Notes: generated from the sequence alone by a model not told the origin. A DNA stretch of 64,000 nt from Flavobacterium akiainvivens (GCF_001278115.1 NZ_LIYD01000005.1:726903-790902); one strand, 5' to 3'; counted from the first letter of the stretch, positions 26,377-36,331 are shown. A program made the numbers and translations.

Positions 26377-26650
26377 ATATTATTTCGGCACTTAGACCGG
26401 CTTCGAGCAGTTGTGTACATTGAGGCTTCAACTCGCTAAGTTCGCCGGTTTTAACAGTGCATTTGCCTTTATAATGCACAATTATAGAGCATTGTTCTGC
26501 CTGTTCGGCGGTATGCCTGCATACACGGATAAGCGTATCAATAACGTGGTCAAATGTGTTTACATCATCATTATACAAAACAATCTCGTTATTGTTGCCT
26601 ACCTGTTCTTCAACCAGTACTTCTTCAAGTACTTTTTCCCTTGTGCTCAT
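26375..26650 (-). CDS. clpS: ATP-dependent Clp protease adaptor ClpS
   Basis: 91 residues from the ATG at 26650 (the upstream TTG at 26656 is less likely). ClpS delivers N-degron substrates to ClpAP. The family core is clear: EIVLYNDDVNTFDHVI (the NDD substrate-pocket segment), CRHTAEQAEQCSIIVHYKGK and the C-terminal amphipathic helix. It lies 18 nt downstream of prmA and is probably cotranscribed with it. Confidence 0.92.
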   Translation of the reverse strand: MSTREKVLEEVLVEEQVGNNNEIVLYNDDVNTFDHVIDTLIRVCRHTAEQAEQCSIIVHYKGKCTVKTGELSELKPQCTQLLEAGLSAEII

Positions 26651-26668
26651 TATCAAAACTTTAAAATG

Positions 26669-27502
26669 CTAATTTACATATTTTAGGGCAACCCAGTTGT
26701 TTTTCTGGTGCTTTTTTTCCAGTTTAAGGCCCTTCTCGGTACATGATTCATCTATATATGGAATATCTTCTTCATAAAAACCGCTCAATAATAATATGCC
26801 CTTTTCGTTAAGACAATCTACATATTGCTGCATATCATTAAGCAGTATGTTACGGTTTATGTTAGCAATAATAACATCATATTTTCTGCCGGTAAGCAAT
26901 GCTGCATCTCCTTCTTCAACAGTAATGTTATGGCAATTGTTGCGTTCGGCATTTTCAATAGAATTAAGGTAGCACCAATGGTCTATATCTATAGCATCAA
27001 GGGGTTTTGCGCCTTTCATTTCCGCTAAAATGGCAAGTATAGCTGTACCGCAGCCCATATCAAGGGTCTTTTTTCCCTCAAGTTCTGTTTCAAGAAGGTG
27101 TTTTATCATCATAAAAGTAGTTTCATGATGGCCGGTACCAAAACTCATTTTAGGCTCAATAACAATATCATACTGCACCTCTTTATATTCATGAAATGGT
27201 GCACGCACGCGGCAGGTGCCGTCAACGTCAATAGGCTCAAAATTCTTTTCCCATTCCTCATTCCAGTTTACCTGCTCAATTTCTTCTTTAGTAAAGCTTA
27301 TCTTAAACTCACCTGAATTAAGTATCTGTATTTCAGATAAAATATCTTCCGTCCAAAACTGTTTCTGCACATAGGCGCTAAGGCCGGTTTCGGTTTCTTC
27401 GAAGCTCTCAAAAGCGGTTTCGCCCAGTTCGGCAATTAGTATTTCTGTGGCCGGTTCTTTAGGCTCTACAGTAAAATGATATCCAATATAAATATCTGGC
27501 AT
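26669..27502 (-). CDS. prmA: Ribosomal protein L11 methyltransferase
   Basis: 277 residues, normal for the short Bacteroidota PrmA. An N-terminal L11-recognition domain (about 1-100) precedes a SAM-dependent methyltransferase domain with SFGTGHHETT, motif I DMGCGTAILAI, the acidic AIDID loop and the NIN motif (VIIANINRNIL). It trimethylates L11 lysines in the cytoplasm. It is first in the prmA-clpS unit. Confidence 0.93.
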   Translation of the reverse strand: MPDIYIGYHFTVEPKEPATEILIAELGETAFESFEETETGLSAYVQKQFWTEDILSEIQILNSGEFKISFTKEEIEQVNWNEEWEKNFEPIDVDGTCRVRAPFHEYKEVQYDIVIEPKMSFGTGHHETTFMMIKHLLETELEGKKTLDMGCGTAILAILAEMKGAKPLDAIDIDHWCYLNSIENAERNNCHNITVEEGDAALLTGRKYDVIIANINRNILLNDMQQYVDCLNEKGILLLSGFYEEDIPYIDESCTEKGLKLEKKHQKNNWVALKYVN

Positions 27503-27517
27503 AACTTTAATTTTTTA

Positions 27518-27550
27518 CAAAGGTAACATTGGCGTAACATTAGTCGGCAA
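27518..27550 (-). promoter_or_regulatory. Promoter of prmA-clpS
   Basis: On the minus strand TTG (complement of 27548-27550) is followed after 22 nt by TACCTTTG (complement of 27518-27525), 15 nt from the prmA ATG. Confidence 0.55.
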
Positions 27551-27653
27551 CATTTAATATTAAGTTTGCGCAAACTTTACAAGCGGTGCTTATGGCGTTA
27601 TTTCCGGGTTACCTATGTTTGGTTTTTGCAGCAAAATAACAACACTATTTTTA

Positions 27654-28874
27654 ATGAAAACAAAACTAACGTTATTTTTATTTTTTATTTCTCTGGCGCT
27701 ATCAGCCCAGATTGACATTAAAAGAACCACAACAAATAACGACCTTAAACTTTCGGCCCTGCCATACTACAGTTATGGTAAAGGGTTAGGATTAACATCG
27801 CCAGACAGCCTGTTTCAGCTCAACATCCGTTTCAGGATACAAAACAGGGCAACCTACCTGCAAAATGAAGACGAAGAAGCAGCCATAGACGGACAGATAA
27901 GGCGTCTCAGGCTTCGTTTTGACGGTTATGTGGGTAACCCTCACTTTTTATATGCTTTACAGCTATCATTTGCCCCGGGTGATGTGGGTGAAATAGAAGA
28001 CGGTAAAAACATAAATATTATTCGCGATGCGGTGGTTATTTACCGCCCTAACCAAAACTGGAACATTGCTTTTGGTCAAACCAAACTTCCGGGCAACCGC
28101 CAGCGTGTAAACTCTTCAGGGGCACTACAGTTAACTGACAGGAGTATTAACAATGCGCGTTTTACAATAGACAGGGATTTTGGTGTACAGGTGTACAATA
28201 TGCACGAGTGGATGGACAAGTTTTCATACAACTTTAAAGGGGCCATAACCATGGGTGAGGGGCGTAACAGCACCGATGCCCCTGATAATGGCCTGGCTTA
28301 TACCGGTAAAGTAGAGTTGTTTCCTTTTGGGGCTTTCAGTAAAGATGGTACTTATTTTGAAGGCGACCTTAAACGTGAGCAGCAGCCTAAATTTCTTTTG
28401 TCAGGGGCTTATCAATATAATGACAAGGCAAGGCGCACACAGGGCCAGCTGGGCGATGACCTGTTTGAAAAACGCGATATGCAGTCTATACTTTTAGACG
28501 GTATGTTTAAATACAACGGCTGGAGCCTTATGGCAGCTTATATGCAGCGTATTTCAGATAACCCGGTTACCGTAAACCCACTTGACGATACTGATATTAA
28601 ATATGTGTTTACCGGCCATGGTTTTGACTACCAGGCCAGCTATCTTTTCCTTTCAGATTATGAGGTTATAGGCCGTTTTTCTACACAAAAAGTAGATAAT
28701 GATATACGTGCTTTTGCACCAAATACCAACCAATATACAATAGGTTTAACCAAGTATGTTTGGGAGCACGCCTTTAAAGCACAGATGGAGTTTACCCTTG
28801 ATGACCTTAACTATTTAGACGGGTCTACTAAACAAAACTGGTACCTGCGCTTTCAGGTGGAAATGGGTATCTAA
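27654..28874 (+). CDS. Phosphate-selective porin O/P-type outer-membrane porin
   Basis: 406 residues from the ATG at 27654. An ATG at 27615 is excluded because it lies inside the -7 element TATGTTTG (27614-27621). The signal peptide ends LALSAQ. The rest alternates as beta strands of a 16-stranded barrel, with family segments such as RRLRLRFDGYVG, YALQLSFAPGD, RDAVVIYRPNQNWNIAFGQTKLPG and a C-terminal aromatic-containing strand (LRFQVEMGI). The solute is probably phosphate or polyphosphate, but only the fold is supported. Confidence 0.85.
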   Translation: MKTKLTLFLFFISLALSAQIDIKRTTTNNDLKLSALPYYSYGKGLGLTSPDSLFQLNIRFRIQNRATYLQNEDEEAAIDGQIRRLRLRFDGYVGNPHFLYALQLSFAPGDVGEIEDGKNINIIRDAVVIYRPNQNWNIAFGQTKLPGNRQRVNSSGALQLTDRSINNARFTIDRDFGVQVYNMHEWMDKFSYNFKGAITMGEGRNSTDAPDNGLAYTGKVELFPFGAFSKDGTYFEGDLKREQQPKFLLSGAYQYNDKARRTQGQLGDDLFEKRDMQSILLDGMFKYNGWSLMAAYMQRISDNPVTVNPLDDTDIKYVFTGHGFDYQASYLFLSDYEVIGRFSTQKVDNDIRAFAPNTNQYTIGLTKYVWEHAFKAQMEFTLDDLNYLDGSTKQNWYLRFQVEMGI

Positions 28875-28944
28875 AAATATATTTTTCTTACATCACAACA
28901 AGAATAATAGTACTTTCGTTATTGCTGAAAATCACCAGCCTGTA

Positions 28945-30054
28945 ATGAAAAAACTATTATTCTTTTTGTGTTTTTGTACACTTCTTTCCTGTAAAAAAGA
29001 GTACAAAACAGAGCGGTCTTTCTGCTACTGGAAGACTACTTTCCAATCTTATAACTTTAACCAGCAATTAGCCGATTCGCTGGGCGTAGGCCATATGTAT
29101 ATGCGTTTGTTTGACGTGGGGTGGAACCCTTTTGAAAAAAAACCTGCACCCATGGCAACCCTTTGGGATTTTTCAGATGAACATAACAAAATGCATATTA
29201 CCCCAAGTATTTATATTAATAATGATGCTATAGTAAACAGCAGCCGCGAGCAACTAAGGGAATTGGCTGCAAATATTAATAAGCGCACTATTGCAATATT
29301 ATCTAAAACTGAAGAGAAAACGGTATTATGGTCAGCCGCGGCAAAAAGGAGGGATAGTACCTATACGGGTAACAAAGATTCCCTTAAGATTAAGGAAACG
29401 GCCAATTTTAAAAGCCGTATTAAAGAAATACTTATTGACTGCGACTGGACGCAAAAAAGCCGCGATAACTACTTTTTCCTGCTTTCTGAAATTAAAAGGC
29501 AATTCCCAAATTATAAAATTGCAGCAACCATAAGGCTGTGGCAATACCGCGATTTTAAAAAGGCGGGGGTACCACCTGTAGATAATGGCCTGTTAATGTG
29601 CTATAATATGGATAGCCCCACAAACCATAAAACAGGTAATTCTATAGGTTCATCTAAAACATTAAAGCAGTATATTACCCATAATGATTATCCGCTTAAG
29701 CTTAATGTGGCACTGCCTATATTTAACTGGCAATTAGTATTTAGGGGAGGTGAATTTAAAGGTATCCTGACAGATGATTTGCTCTCACTGCGTGGTACAG
29801 ATTATAAAAAACTTGCCGAAAACCGGTATATGCTTACAAATGATATTACTATTGGCCAAACTTATTTCCGTAATGGCGATGAAGTGAGAGTTGAAAAAGT
29901 AAGCGATGCAGAATTGCGCCAAATGATTGATATTATTAAAGATAATATAGATTTAGAAAATTCAAGGGTTACGTTTTTTTCGTGGGATGAAAATTTTATT
30001 AATGATTATGGCACCAAAAACATTGAAGCCTATTACAGGCTGTTTAGCAATTAG
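28945..30054 (+). CDS. Lipoprotein with TIM-barrel-like (DUF3142-like) domain
   Basis: 369 residues with lipobox LLSC (Cys16). The central part has strand-turn-helix units such as MYMRLFDVGWNP, ITPSIYI, EILIDCDWTQKSRDNYFFLL, YKIAATIRLWQY and GLLMCYNM. This order resembles the glycosidase-like barrel of DUF3142 proteins (LDxDxT...RxxYxxLL, TxRLWQ, MxYNM). No catalytic pair is certain. The gene overlaps the next by 47 nt, so the two products are made together. I do not recognise a characterised homologue. Confidence 0.6.
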   Translation: MKKLLFFLCFCTLLSCKKEYKTERSFCYWKTTFQSYNFNQQLADSLGVGHMYMRLFDVGWNPFEKKPAPMATLWDFSDEHNKMHITPSIYINNDAIVNSSREQLRELAANINKRTIAILSKTEEKTVLWSAAAKRRDSTYTGNKDSLKIKETANFKSRIKEILIDCDWTQKSRDNYFFLLSEIKRQFPNYKIAATIRLWQYRDFKKAGVPPVDNGLLMCYNMDSPTNHKTGNSIGSSKTLKQYITHNDYPLKLNVALPIFNWQLVFRGGEFKGILTDDLLSLRGTDYKKLAENRYMLTNDITIGQTYFRNGDEVRVEKVSDAELRQMIDIIKDNIDLENSRVTFFSWDENFINDYGTKNIEAYYRLFSN

Positions 30055-32374
30055 CATAGCATTTCTTTACTCAGTTAGCGTTGCGGCATGTGGCTGGGGC
30101 GATACCGACGAAACCCTGCGCCTGGCCTTTTTTAGGGCAGAGGCACCGGGAATGGCCAAGTTTAGCCCGTTTTATTATTCTGACCATTATTTTAATCAGT
30201 ATGAAATATACAGCACGGCAGACCGCTGGCGCAATTGCAGGGAATGGCAGCAAAAACTTGGTGATGCAGTTGTATTAGAACATATATATGAGCTTCAGTA
30301 TAATACAGTACCCGAAAGGTTTCAGCTTGCTTACCAGTCAGGCACATTAAAAACAGAATTTAAAGGTAATACCTTTATAAAAGCACTTCTTTTGCCCAAA
30401 AATAAAGGGCTGCTTGAGTATTTTGAGTTTGCTAAGCAGATGGAGTATTTTCAAAACCCGCATAACTCTAAATGGGAATCGTGGGATGACAGCGGCGAAG
30501 AAAGGTATTGGGACAGGGAGCAGGATTTTGCAGAACAGGGGCAAAAGTCAGCTGCCACCATCCTTGCGCAGGTTGCTAAAAAACTACCGCAGGTAAAAGA
30601 TGCTTTTTTACAGCAGCGCTATGCGTTTATGCTCATTCGATATGGCGAAACGGCTAAAGTGCCGGCGTTATACGACCGTTATTTTACTAATAGCAACACC
30701 ATACTGCAAAACTGGGCATTGCTGTTTAAGGCGTATGCTACACAAGATAAAGCCGAACAAAATTACTACCTGAGCCGGGTTTTTGACCTGTGCGAAGAAA
30801 AGGTAATTGCCGTAATGCAGTGGTTTAACATTAATGAAACAGAGCGCACACTGGCCTATACCAAAAACGACCACGAAAAGGCTGTAATACTTCCCATAGC
30901 CGCCATGCGCAACCCCGGCAGGGCGCTTGACCAGATTGAGCGTATAAACAGGCTGTGGCCACAAAGTGTATATGTAAATATGCTGGTAGGGCGCGAAATA
31001 AATAAGCTGGAAGACTGGATATTTAGCCCGAAGATGCTCACTTCCGGGCCTGATATATATTCTGAATATGTGTATGAAAAGGAATATGCAAGGGCGCGCA
31101 GGCAAAACCTTAAAAACGACCTGGCTTATCTCGCCAGGCTAAAAGGGTTTGTTAAAAATGTATATCCGCAAACACAGTCTGCAACAAAAGATTACCTGCT
31201 GTCGTGCCTGTCGCACCTTAGCTTTATGGACGACAGTATTGCCGATGGTTACAGGTATGCAAATGCTATTAGTAATAATGCACCGGCTTCGGTTAAGGTA
31301 CAAAAGTCTGTTGAGCTGGCACTTGTAGCGGCCAAACAGGGTAAATTAAGCGATGTGGCCGTACAGCAGAAGCTCTATGAAGCAATACAGCAACTTTGGG
31401 CAAACACCGAGGCAGACGAGGCAAAGAGCCTGTACACATTCTTAAAGGTATTAAGCTCAGAATATAACAAAGCAGGCGATATGGCTACCGCAGGGCTGCT
31501 CTTTTTGAAGGCTGACAATTATAAATACTACTATGGCTATTATAGCGATGGCCTTTCAGTTGAAAATCAACCGGCTAACTATTCGCACATAGCTTATTTT
31601 GACCGCCTTGCTACCCTAAAAGATATTGATAACCTGGTAGACATTATCAGTGACAAAAACAAGAGTCCTTTCTATACATTTATCAGTAATGGAGTTACGA
31701 CTGATGTTAATTTTTATCTTGACCTGAAAGGTACTATTGCCTTCAGACAGAATAAATTGAAAGAAGCCTTTGAAATTTTCAAAGCCATTCCTAAATCATA
31801 TTATAAAGAACAAGACCCTTATTCTGGGTATTATACGTCAGACCCTTACTATCCGTCTGTGCTTGATTATGCCCTTACCGAAGTCGAGCGCAAAGTAGTA
31901 TATGATTTTGATAAGGCCGAATTTGTAAAACAACTTATTGGCCTTCAGGAGAAAACAGACGCAGAAAGCTACCTTAAGCTTGGGCACGCTTATTACAATC
32001 TGAGTTATGCCGGTAGCTATTGGAAAATGATTAGCTATTATCAGGGTTATATGTACTATGATGCTTATTTTGGCCACATGGCTAAGCTTAAAGAAACATT
32101 CCAGAGTGGCAATTATGCTAACTTAACGCTTGCAAAGTACTGGTATAATAAGGCTTACAAAAAGGCTAAAAACAAGGAACAGAAGGCTATGGCCGCGCTT
32201 ATGCTGCACGTGTGTACAAAACACAGCAACTTTTCATTCCATCGCCATTGGTGGGATAATAAGCCACGCAATTTGTCGTCCGATAAATGGGTGGGGGCAT
32301 TCTACAGTACGTATAAGAAAACCGGCACATTTAAAAAATTCAGCTGTCCGGAGATGGAAATGTACCTTAAATAA
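30008..32374 (+). CDS. Large helical (TPR-like) exported protein of unknown function
   Basis: 788 residues from the ATG at 30008, which gives a clean signal (CLAISIAFLYSVSVAAC); the VAAC could be a lipobox. A first motif CGWGDTDETLRLAFFRAE is followed by many helical repeat pairs. The C-terminal half has TPR-like units with Tyr-rich loops (DNYKYYYGYYSD; LGHAYYNLSYAGSYWKMISY; ALMLHVCTKHSN). No enzyme motif is seen. It overlaps the TIM-barrel lipoprotein gene by 47 nt, implying a two-protein envelope module. Longer starts up to 29987 are possible. Confidence 0.6.
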   Translation: MAPKTLKPITGCLAISIAFLYSVSVAACGWGDTDETLRLAFFRAEAPGMAKFSPFYYSDHYFNQYEIYSTADRWRNCREWQQKLGDAVVLEHIYELQYNTVPERFQLAYQSGTLKTEFKGNTFIKALLLPKNKGLLEYFEFAKQMEYFQNPHNSKWESWDDSGEERYWDREQDFAEQGQKSAATILAQVAKKLPQVKDAFLQQRYAFMLIRYGETAKVPALYDRYFTNSNTILQNWALLFKAYATQDKAEQNYYLSRVFDLCEEKVIAVMQWFNINETERTLAYTKNDHEKAVILPIAAMRNPGRALDQIERINRLWPQSVYVNMLVGREINKLEDWIFSPKMLTSGPDIYSEYVYEKEYARARRQNLKNDLAYLARLKGFVKNVYPQTQSATKDYLLSCLSHLSFMDDSIADGYRYANAISNNAPASVKVQKSVELALVAAKQGKLSDVAVQQKLYEAIQQLWANTEADEAKSLYTFLKVLSSEYNKAGDMATAGLLFLKADNYKYYYGYYSDGLSVENQPANYSHIAYFDRLATLKDIDNLVDIISDKNKSPFYTFISNGVTTDVNFYLDLKGTIAFRQNKLKEAFEIFKAIPKSYYKEQDPYSGYYTSDPYYPSVLDYALTEVERKVVYDFDKAEFVKQLIGLQEKTDAESYLKLGHAYYNLSYAGSYWKMISYYQGYMYYDAYFGHMAKLKETFQSGNYANLTLAKYWYNKAYKKAKNKEQKAMAALMLHVCTKHSNFSFHRHWWDNKPRNLSSDKWVGAFYSTYKKTGTFKKFSCPEMEMYLK

Positions 32375-32422
32375 ATTTTTGGAAGCATATTTTAATAAAT
32401 TTGCACTATATCTTTAAAAAAT

Positions 32423-33913
32423 ATGTTACACGCTGCAGAAACATCGGTAAAAAGTGAACTTGAACAATATTTCAGCAAGTTCAGGCAAAACATCATAGGC
32501 ATAGGGCAGGAGTTTGAGTCGCCTTATGGCTTAAAAGAAATGGTGTATACCGACTGGACTGCCAGCGGCCGCCTTTACAGGCCTATTGAGGAGAAACTGA
32601 TTGAAGAATTTGGCCCGTTTGTAGCCAATACCCACACCGAAACAACGGTTAGCGGCACCGCTATGACCAATGCCTATCATGAAGCACGCCATATTATTAA
32701 GCACCATGTAAATGCAGGGCCTGATGATGTGCTAATTAACTCAGGTACAGGTATGACGGGCGTTGTAAATAAACTACAGCGCATACTTGGGCTTAAGGTT
32801 CCTGAAAATTTAAGGCCGCATACAACCGTGCCCGATGAAAAAAGGCCGGTGGTATTTGTTACCCACATGGAGCACCACAGCAACCAGACATCCTGGCTGG
32901 AAACCATTGCAAATGTGGTGGTTATACCTGCCTGCCCGCAAGGTTTGGTATGCCTGGACAGCTTTAAAGAGCTTTTAGAACAATATAAAGATGTAACCCT
33001 TAAAATAGCTTCAATAACGGCATGCAGTAATGTTACAGGTATTAAAACACCTTATTATGAGGTAGCTAAGCTCATCCACCAGTACAACGGTGTGTGTTTT
33101 GTAGACTTTGCCTGTAGCGCTCCTTATGTACATATAGATATGCATCCGGCTGATGAAGAAGCCTACCTTGACGCTATTTTCTTCTCTCCGCACAAGTTTT
33201 TGGGAGGCCCCGGAACTTCCGGAGTGCTGATTTTCAATAAGAAACTGTACAAAAACATGGTGCCCGACCATCCGGGTGGGGGTACAGTAAGCTGGACAAA
33301 CCCATGGGGCGAGCACAAATATCTTGATAATATTGAGGAGCGTGAGGATGGCGGTACGCCCGGTTTCCTCCAGGTTATAAAAACAGCGCTTTCTGTAAGG
33401 CTTAAAGAACAGATGGGCGTTGAAAACATCCTGAAGCGCGAGAAGGAAATCACTGATTATGTGTTTGATAGTCTGGGTAACGTTCCTAACCTTAATATAC
33501 TTGCACCGCAGCACACAAACAGGCTTGGGGTAATCTCTTTTTATGTAGACGGCCTGCACTACAATCTTGGCGTTAAGCTGCTTAACGACCGTTTTGGCAT
33601 ACAAACCCGTGGCGGATGCAGTTGTGCCGGTACTTACGGCCACTACCTGCTGCATGTAGACCAGGAACAGTCTAACTACCTGACCGATAAGATAACAGCA
33701 GGCGACCTCATTCAAAAACCGGGGTGGATAAGGATGTCTATACACCCAACCACTACAAATGCAGAGATTCAGTATGTGTGTGAAAGTATAAAGGCGTTAG
33801 CCGAAGGCTTTGAAGAATGGGCTAATGATTATAATTATAACCGCGGCAATAACGAGTTCACCCATAAATCGGCTGAGAATCCTATAGAGGTAAAAAGCTG
33901 GTTTACACTATAA
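32423..33913 (+). CDS. Class V aminotransferase (cysteine desulfurase-like)
   Basis: 496 residues, longer than SufS or IscS. PLP-fold features: SGTGMTGVVNKL, THMEHHSNQTSW, FVDFACSAPYVHIDM (PLP Asp) and the Schiff-base Lys258 in FFSPHKFLGGPG. A conserved RGGCSCAGTYGHYLL carries the position of the catalytic cysteine loop. It may be a desulfurase-like or selenocysteine-lyase-like enzyme; no suf/isc genes are near, so the substrate is unknown. A TAAATTTG element (32396-32403) could be its -7 box. It ends tail-to-tail with the acyltransferase gene, overlapping by 6 nt. Confidence 0.8.
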   Translation: MLHAAETSVKSELEQYFSKFRQNIIGIGQEFESPYGLKEMVYTDWTASGRLYRPIEEKLIEEFGPFVANTHTETTVSGTAMTNAYHEARHIIKHHVNAGPDDVLINSGTGMTGVVNKLQRILGLKVPENLRPHTTVPDEKRPVVFVTHMEHHSNQTSWLETIANVVVIPACPQGLVCLDSFKELLEQYKDVTLKIASITACSNVTGIKTPYYEVAKLIHQYNGVCFVDFACSAPYVHIDMHPADEEAYLDAIFFSPHKFLGGPGTSGVLIFNKKLYKNMVPDHPGGGTVSWTNPWGEHKYLDNIEEREDGGTPGFLQVIKTALSVRLKEQMGVENILKREKEITDYVFDSLGNVPNLNILAPQHTNRLGVISFYVDGLHYNLGVKLLNDRFGIQTRGGCSCAGTYGHYLLHVDQEQSNYLTDKITAGDLIQKPGWIRMSIHPTTTNAEIQYVCESIKALAEGFEEWANDYNYNRGNNEFTHKSAENPIEVKSWFTL

Positions 33914-34795
33914 TACGGGGTCGTTTTTGCGGTGCTTAAAGCGGTTGTGGGTCCACAGATAGTATTGTGGAGCCTGCTTTATCTGCTCTTCAAGCATTAG
34001 CATAAAACGGTCGGTTACCTCGAAGTTAGGGATTGCCTTTAAATCGCCCTCAACGGGTATAAAGGTACATTGATAGTAGCCACGCTTAACCTTTTCTATA
34101 CGGGCATACGCCATATTAAGTCCTATTTTTTTGGAAAGCATCTCTCCGCCTACGTGTACAGGTACTTCCATGCCAAAGAATGTACACCAGTGTGCCTCAG
34201 TATTTAAACGGGGCGACTGGTCGGTAATAAAGCCGTAGGCGCCTTGTTTGCCGTTGCGTATGTTTTGCCTCATTTGTGGTATAACTTGCCTCATACCAAT
34301 AAGTTCGGCACCAAACTTTCCGCGTATTTTTCGCACCAGGCGGTCAAAATACTTGTTTTTTATAGGCTTGTAAATACCAAAGCCCACCTGTTTTTTTAGA
34401 TATTTGTGCATTAAAAGTAACCACTCATAGCTGGCATAGTGGCCTATCAGTACAACAGTACTTTTACCGGTTTCTTCCAATTCATGGATTACTTCAAAAT
34501 TGGTAAAAACAAAACGTTTTTTTATTTCTTTATCGCTGATATTTAATGTTTTAACCATTTCTACAAAACTATCGCAAAAATGGTGGTAAAACTGTTTTTC
34601 AACCTTCTTTTTCTCTTGGGCAGAAAGATGTGGCAGGCAAAGTTCGAAGTTTTTCCTGACTATTTTTTTTCTGTAACCCACTATGTAATAGATTAATACA
34701 TAAACAAAGTCAGATAATATGTAGAGCACCCTGAATGGCAGTAGCGAGATAAGCCAGATAAAAGGATAGGCCAGTACGTATGCTAAAAATTGCAT
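33908..34795 (-). CDS. LpxL/HtrB-family lipid A acyltransferase
   Basis: 295 residues. An N-terminal membrane anchor (5-35) precedes the acyltransferase fold with the catalytic HX4E motif at His119-Glu124 (GHYASYEW). Family segments GAYGFITDQSP and WCTFFGMEVPVHVGGEMLSKK are also present. It transfers acyl chains to lipid A or lysophospholipid precursors at the inner membrane. Placement about 4-8 kb from the lpx cluster fits, but it is transcribed separately. Confidence 0.85.
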   Translation of the reverse strand: MQFLAYVLAYPFIWLISLLPFRVLYILSDFVYVLIYYIVGYRKKIVRKNFELCLPHLSAQEKKKVEKQFYHHFCDSFVEMVKTLNISDKEIKKRFVFTNFEVIHELEETGKSTVVLIGHYASYEWLLLMHKYLKKQVGFGIYKPIKNKYFDRLVRKIRGKFGAELIGMRQVIPQMRQNIRNGKQGAYGFITDQSPRLNTEAHWCTFFGMEVPVHVGGEMLSKKIGLNMAYARIEKVKRGYYQCTFIPVEGDLKAIPNFEVTDRFMLMLEEQIKQAPQYYLWTHNRFKHRKNDPVL

Positions 34796-34891
34796 TAATG
34801 ATAATTTTTAGCAAAGATAATGCTAATTATAATATGTAAATATATGCTAACACAGGCATTTTGCGTTAGATTTGCAATGCAAAATCATACT

Positions 34892-35545
34892 ATGGCTACA
34901 GATATTTATTCAATTGTTTTATTTATCCTTATAGGAATCAACGTGTTAGTGAGCTACAAGGGGTTTAACGACCAGCTGTTTTTCAGGAAATACGATTTTC
35001 ACATAGGCAGCATAAGGGCAGGGGAGCAGTACCGGATGTTTACAAGTGCATTTCTGCATGCTGATATTATGCACCTCATATTCAACATGCTAACCCTGTA
35101 TTTCTTTGCACCAGTGGTTATGGTATTGATGGGAATACCTTCATTTATAGCTGTTTATGCTTTAAGTCTGTTGGCGGGCAACCTGCTTACATTTGCCTTC
35201 CATAAAAACGACTACTGGTACCGTGCCATAGGGGCTTCAGGGGCGGTTACGGGGGTGTTGTATGCTTCTATTTTGCTGGAACCCAATATGGAACTCGGGC
35301 TGTACTTTGTTATCCCCGTACCGGCTTACCTGTTTGGTATAGGCTATTTGCTGTATTCCATCTATGGTATGAAGGCCAAGAACGACAACATAGGCCACGT
35401 GGCTCACTTTGGCGGTGCAATAGGCGGATTTGCCTTTACGCTTATAAAAAGGCCTGATATGTTTTATAATAACACGTTGATGGTCATACTATTGGCTATA
35501 CCCATTGTGATTTTGTTTGTACTTGCCCGTATGAAAAAGCTATAA
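34892..35545 (+). CDS. Rhomboid-family intramembrane serine protease
   Basis: 217 residues from the ATG at 34892, 17 nt after a -7 element TAGATTTG (34867-34874); upstream starts would fall in or before it. Six membrane helices. The catalytic Ser116 is in GASGAVTG and His172 in HVAHFGGAIGG. The oxyanion-side Asn65 is in HLIFNML. It cleaves membrane proteins within the bilayer; substrates are unknown. Confidence 0.88.
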   Translation: MATDIYSIVLFILIGINVLVSYKGFNDQLFFRKYDFHIGSIRAGEQYRMFTSAFLHADIMHLIFNMLTLYFFAPVVMVLMGIPSFIAVYALSLLAGNLLTFAFHKNDYWYRAIGASGAVTGVLYASILLEPNMELGLYFVIPVPAYLFGIGYLLYSIYGMKAKNDNIGHVAHFGGAIGGFAFTLIKRPDMFYNNTLMVILLAIPIVILFVLARMKKL

Positions 35546-35596
35546 TTGGCACGCATTTTGAATTTCCTACAGTAAAAACAACAAAAATTGAATATT

Positions 35597-36283
35597 ATGA
35601 AAAAATTAGCCCTTGTATTTGCCCTGTTTGCAACAATGTTTGCTACTGCTCAGGTGCAGCAAAACCCTCAGCCTCAGATTAATGTAAACGGCGAAGGTAA
35701 AATTATGGTAACGCCAGACCAGGCCGATATTATTGTAGGAGTAACCAACACCGGTGCTGATGCCGCCGACGTTAAGAAAGCCAATGATGCGGCCATAGAC
35801 GCCATATTAAAGTTTTTGAAGAACCAGAAGCTGCAACCGGCTGACTACCAAACTCAAAGGGTAAACCTTAACCGCAATTATGATTACAACAAAAAGAAAT
35901 ACAGCTATGTGGCTTCGCAGTCTATAGTGATACACCTCAAGGACTTAGCTAAGTATGACACCCTTATGATGGGCCTTACTGATGCCGGTGTTAATACCAT
36001 TGAGGGTGTTACCTTTAAAACCAGCAAACAGGCTGATTATGAGAGCGAAGCGCGTATAAAAGCCGTTGCCGATGCTAAGAAAAAGGCAACCGACTATGCC
36101 ACAGCGCTTAATCAAAAGGTAGGCAAGGCTATTACCGTGACTGACAATACACAAGTGCTTTATCCACAGGTATATAGGATGGAAATGAAAGCAGCTATGG
36201 CTGACAGCGCCCCGCAGGAAACTCTTGCCATTGGCGAAATTACCATCACTGCAAATGTCAACATTGCTTTTGATTTGTATTAA
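35597..36283 (+). CDS. SIMPL-domain (DUF541) periplasmic protein
   Basis: 228 residues from the ATG at 35597 (an upstream TTG is ignored). The signal peptide ends MFATAQ. The SIMPL features follow: NVNGEGKIMVTPDQADI, the helical SEARIKAVADAKKKATDYATAL segment and the GEITITANVNIAF end. The family (OmpB/BP26-like) forms periplasmic assemblies of unclear role. It is monocistronic with its own terminator. Confidence 0.85.
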   Translation: MKKLALVFALFATMFATAQVQQNPQPQINVNGEGKIMVTPDQADIIVGVTNTGADAADVKKANDAAIDAILKFLKNQKLQPADYQTQRVNLNRNYDYNKKKYSYVASQSIVIHLKDLAKYDTLMMGLTDAGVNTIEGVTFKTSKQADYESEARIKAVADAKKKATDYATALNQKVGKAITVTDNTQVLYPQVYRMEMKAAMADSAPQETLAIGEITITANVNIAFDLY

Positions 36284-36306
36284 TTTTCTGTAAAAATATA
36301 CTACAG

Positions 36307-36331
36307 CCCCGGAATTTTTTCGGGGTTTTTT
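36307..36331 (+). terminator. Rho-independent terminator after the SIMPL gene
   Basis: The stem CCCCG/CGGGG with a 9-nt loop is followed by T6. Confidence 0.8.

Noticed and set aside
33011..33745. 244-residue frame on the minus strand within the aminotransferase gene
   Set aside because: It is antisense to a clear PLP enzyme, Cys/His/Tyr-rich in a random-looking way, and lacks a family or promoter.
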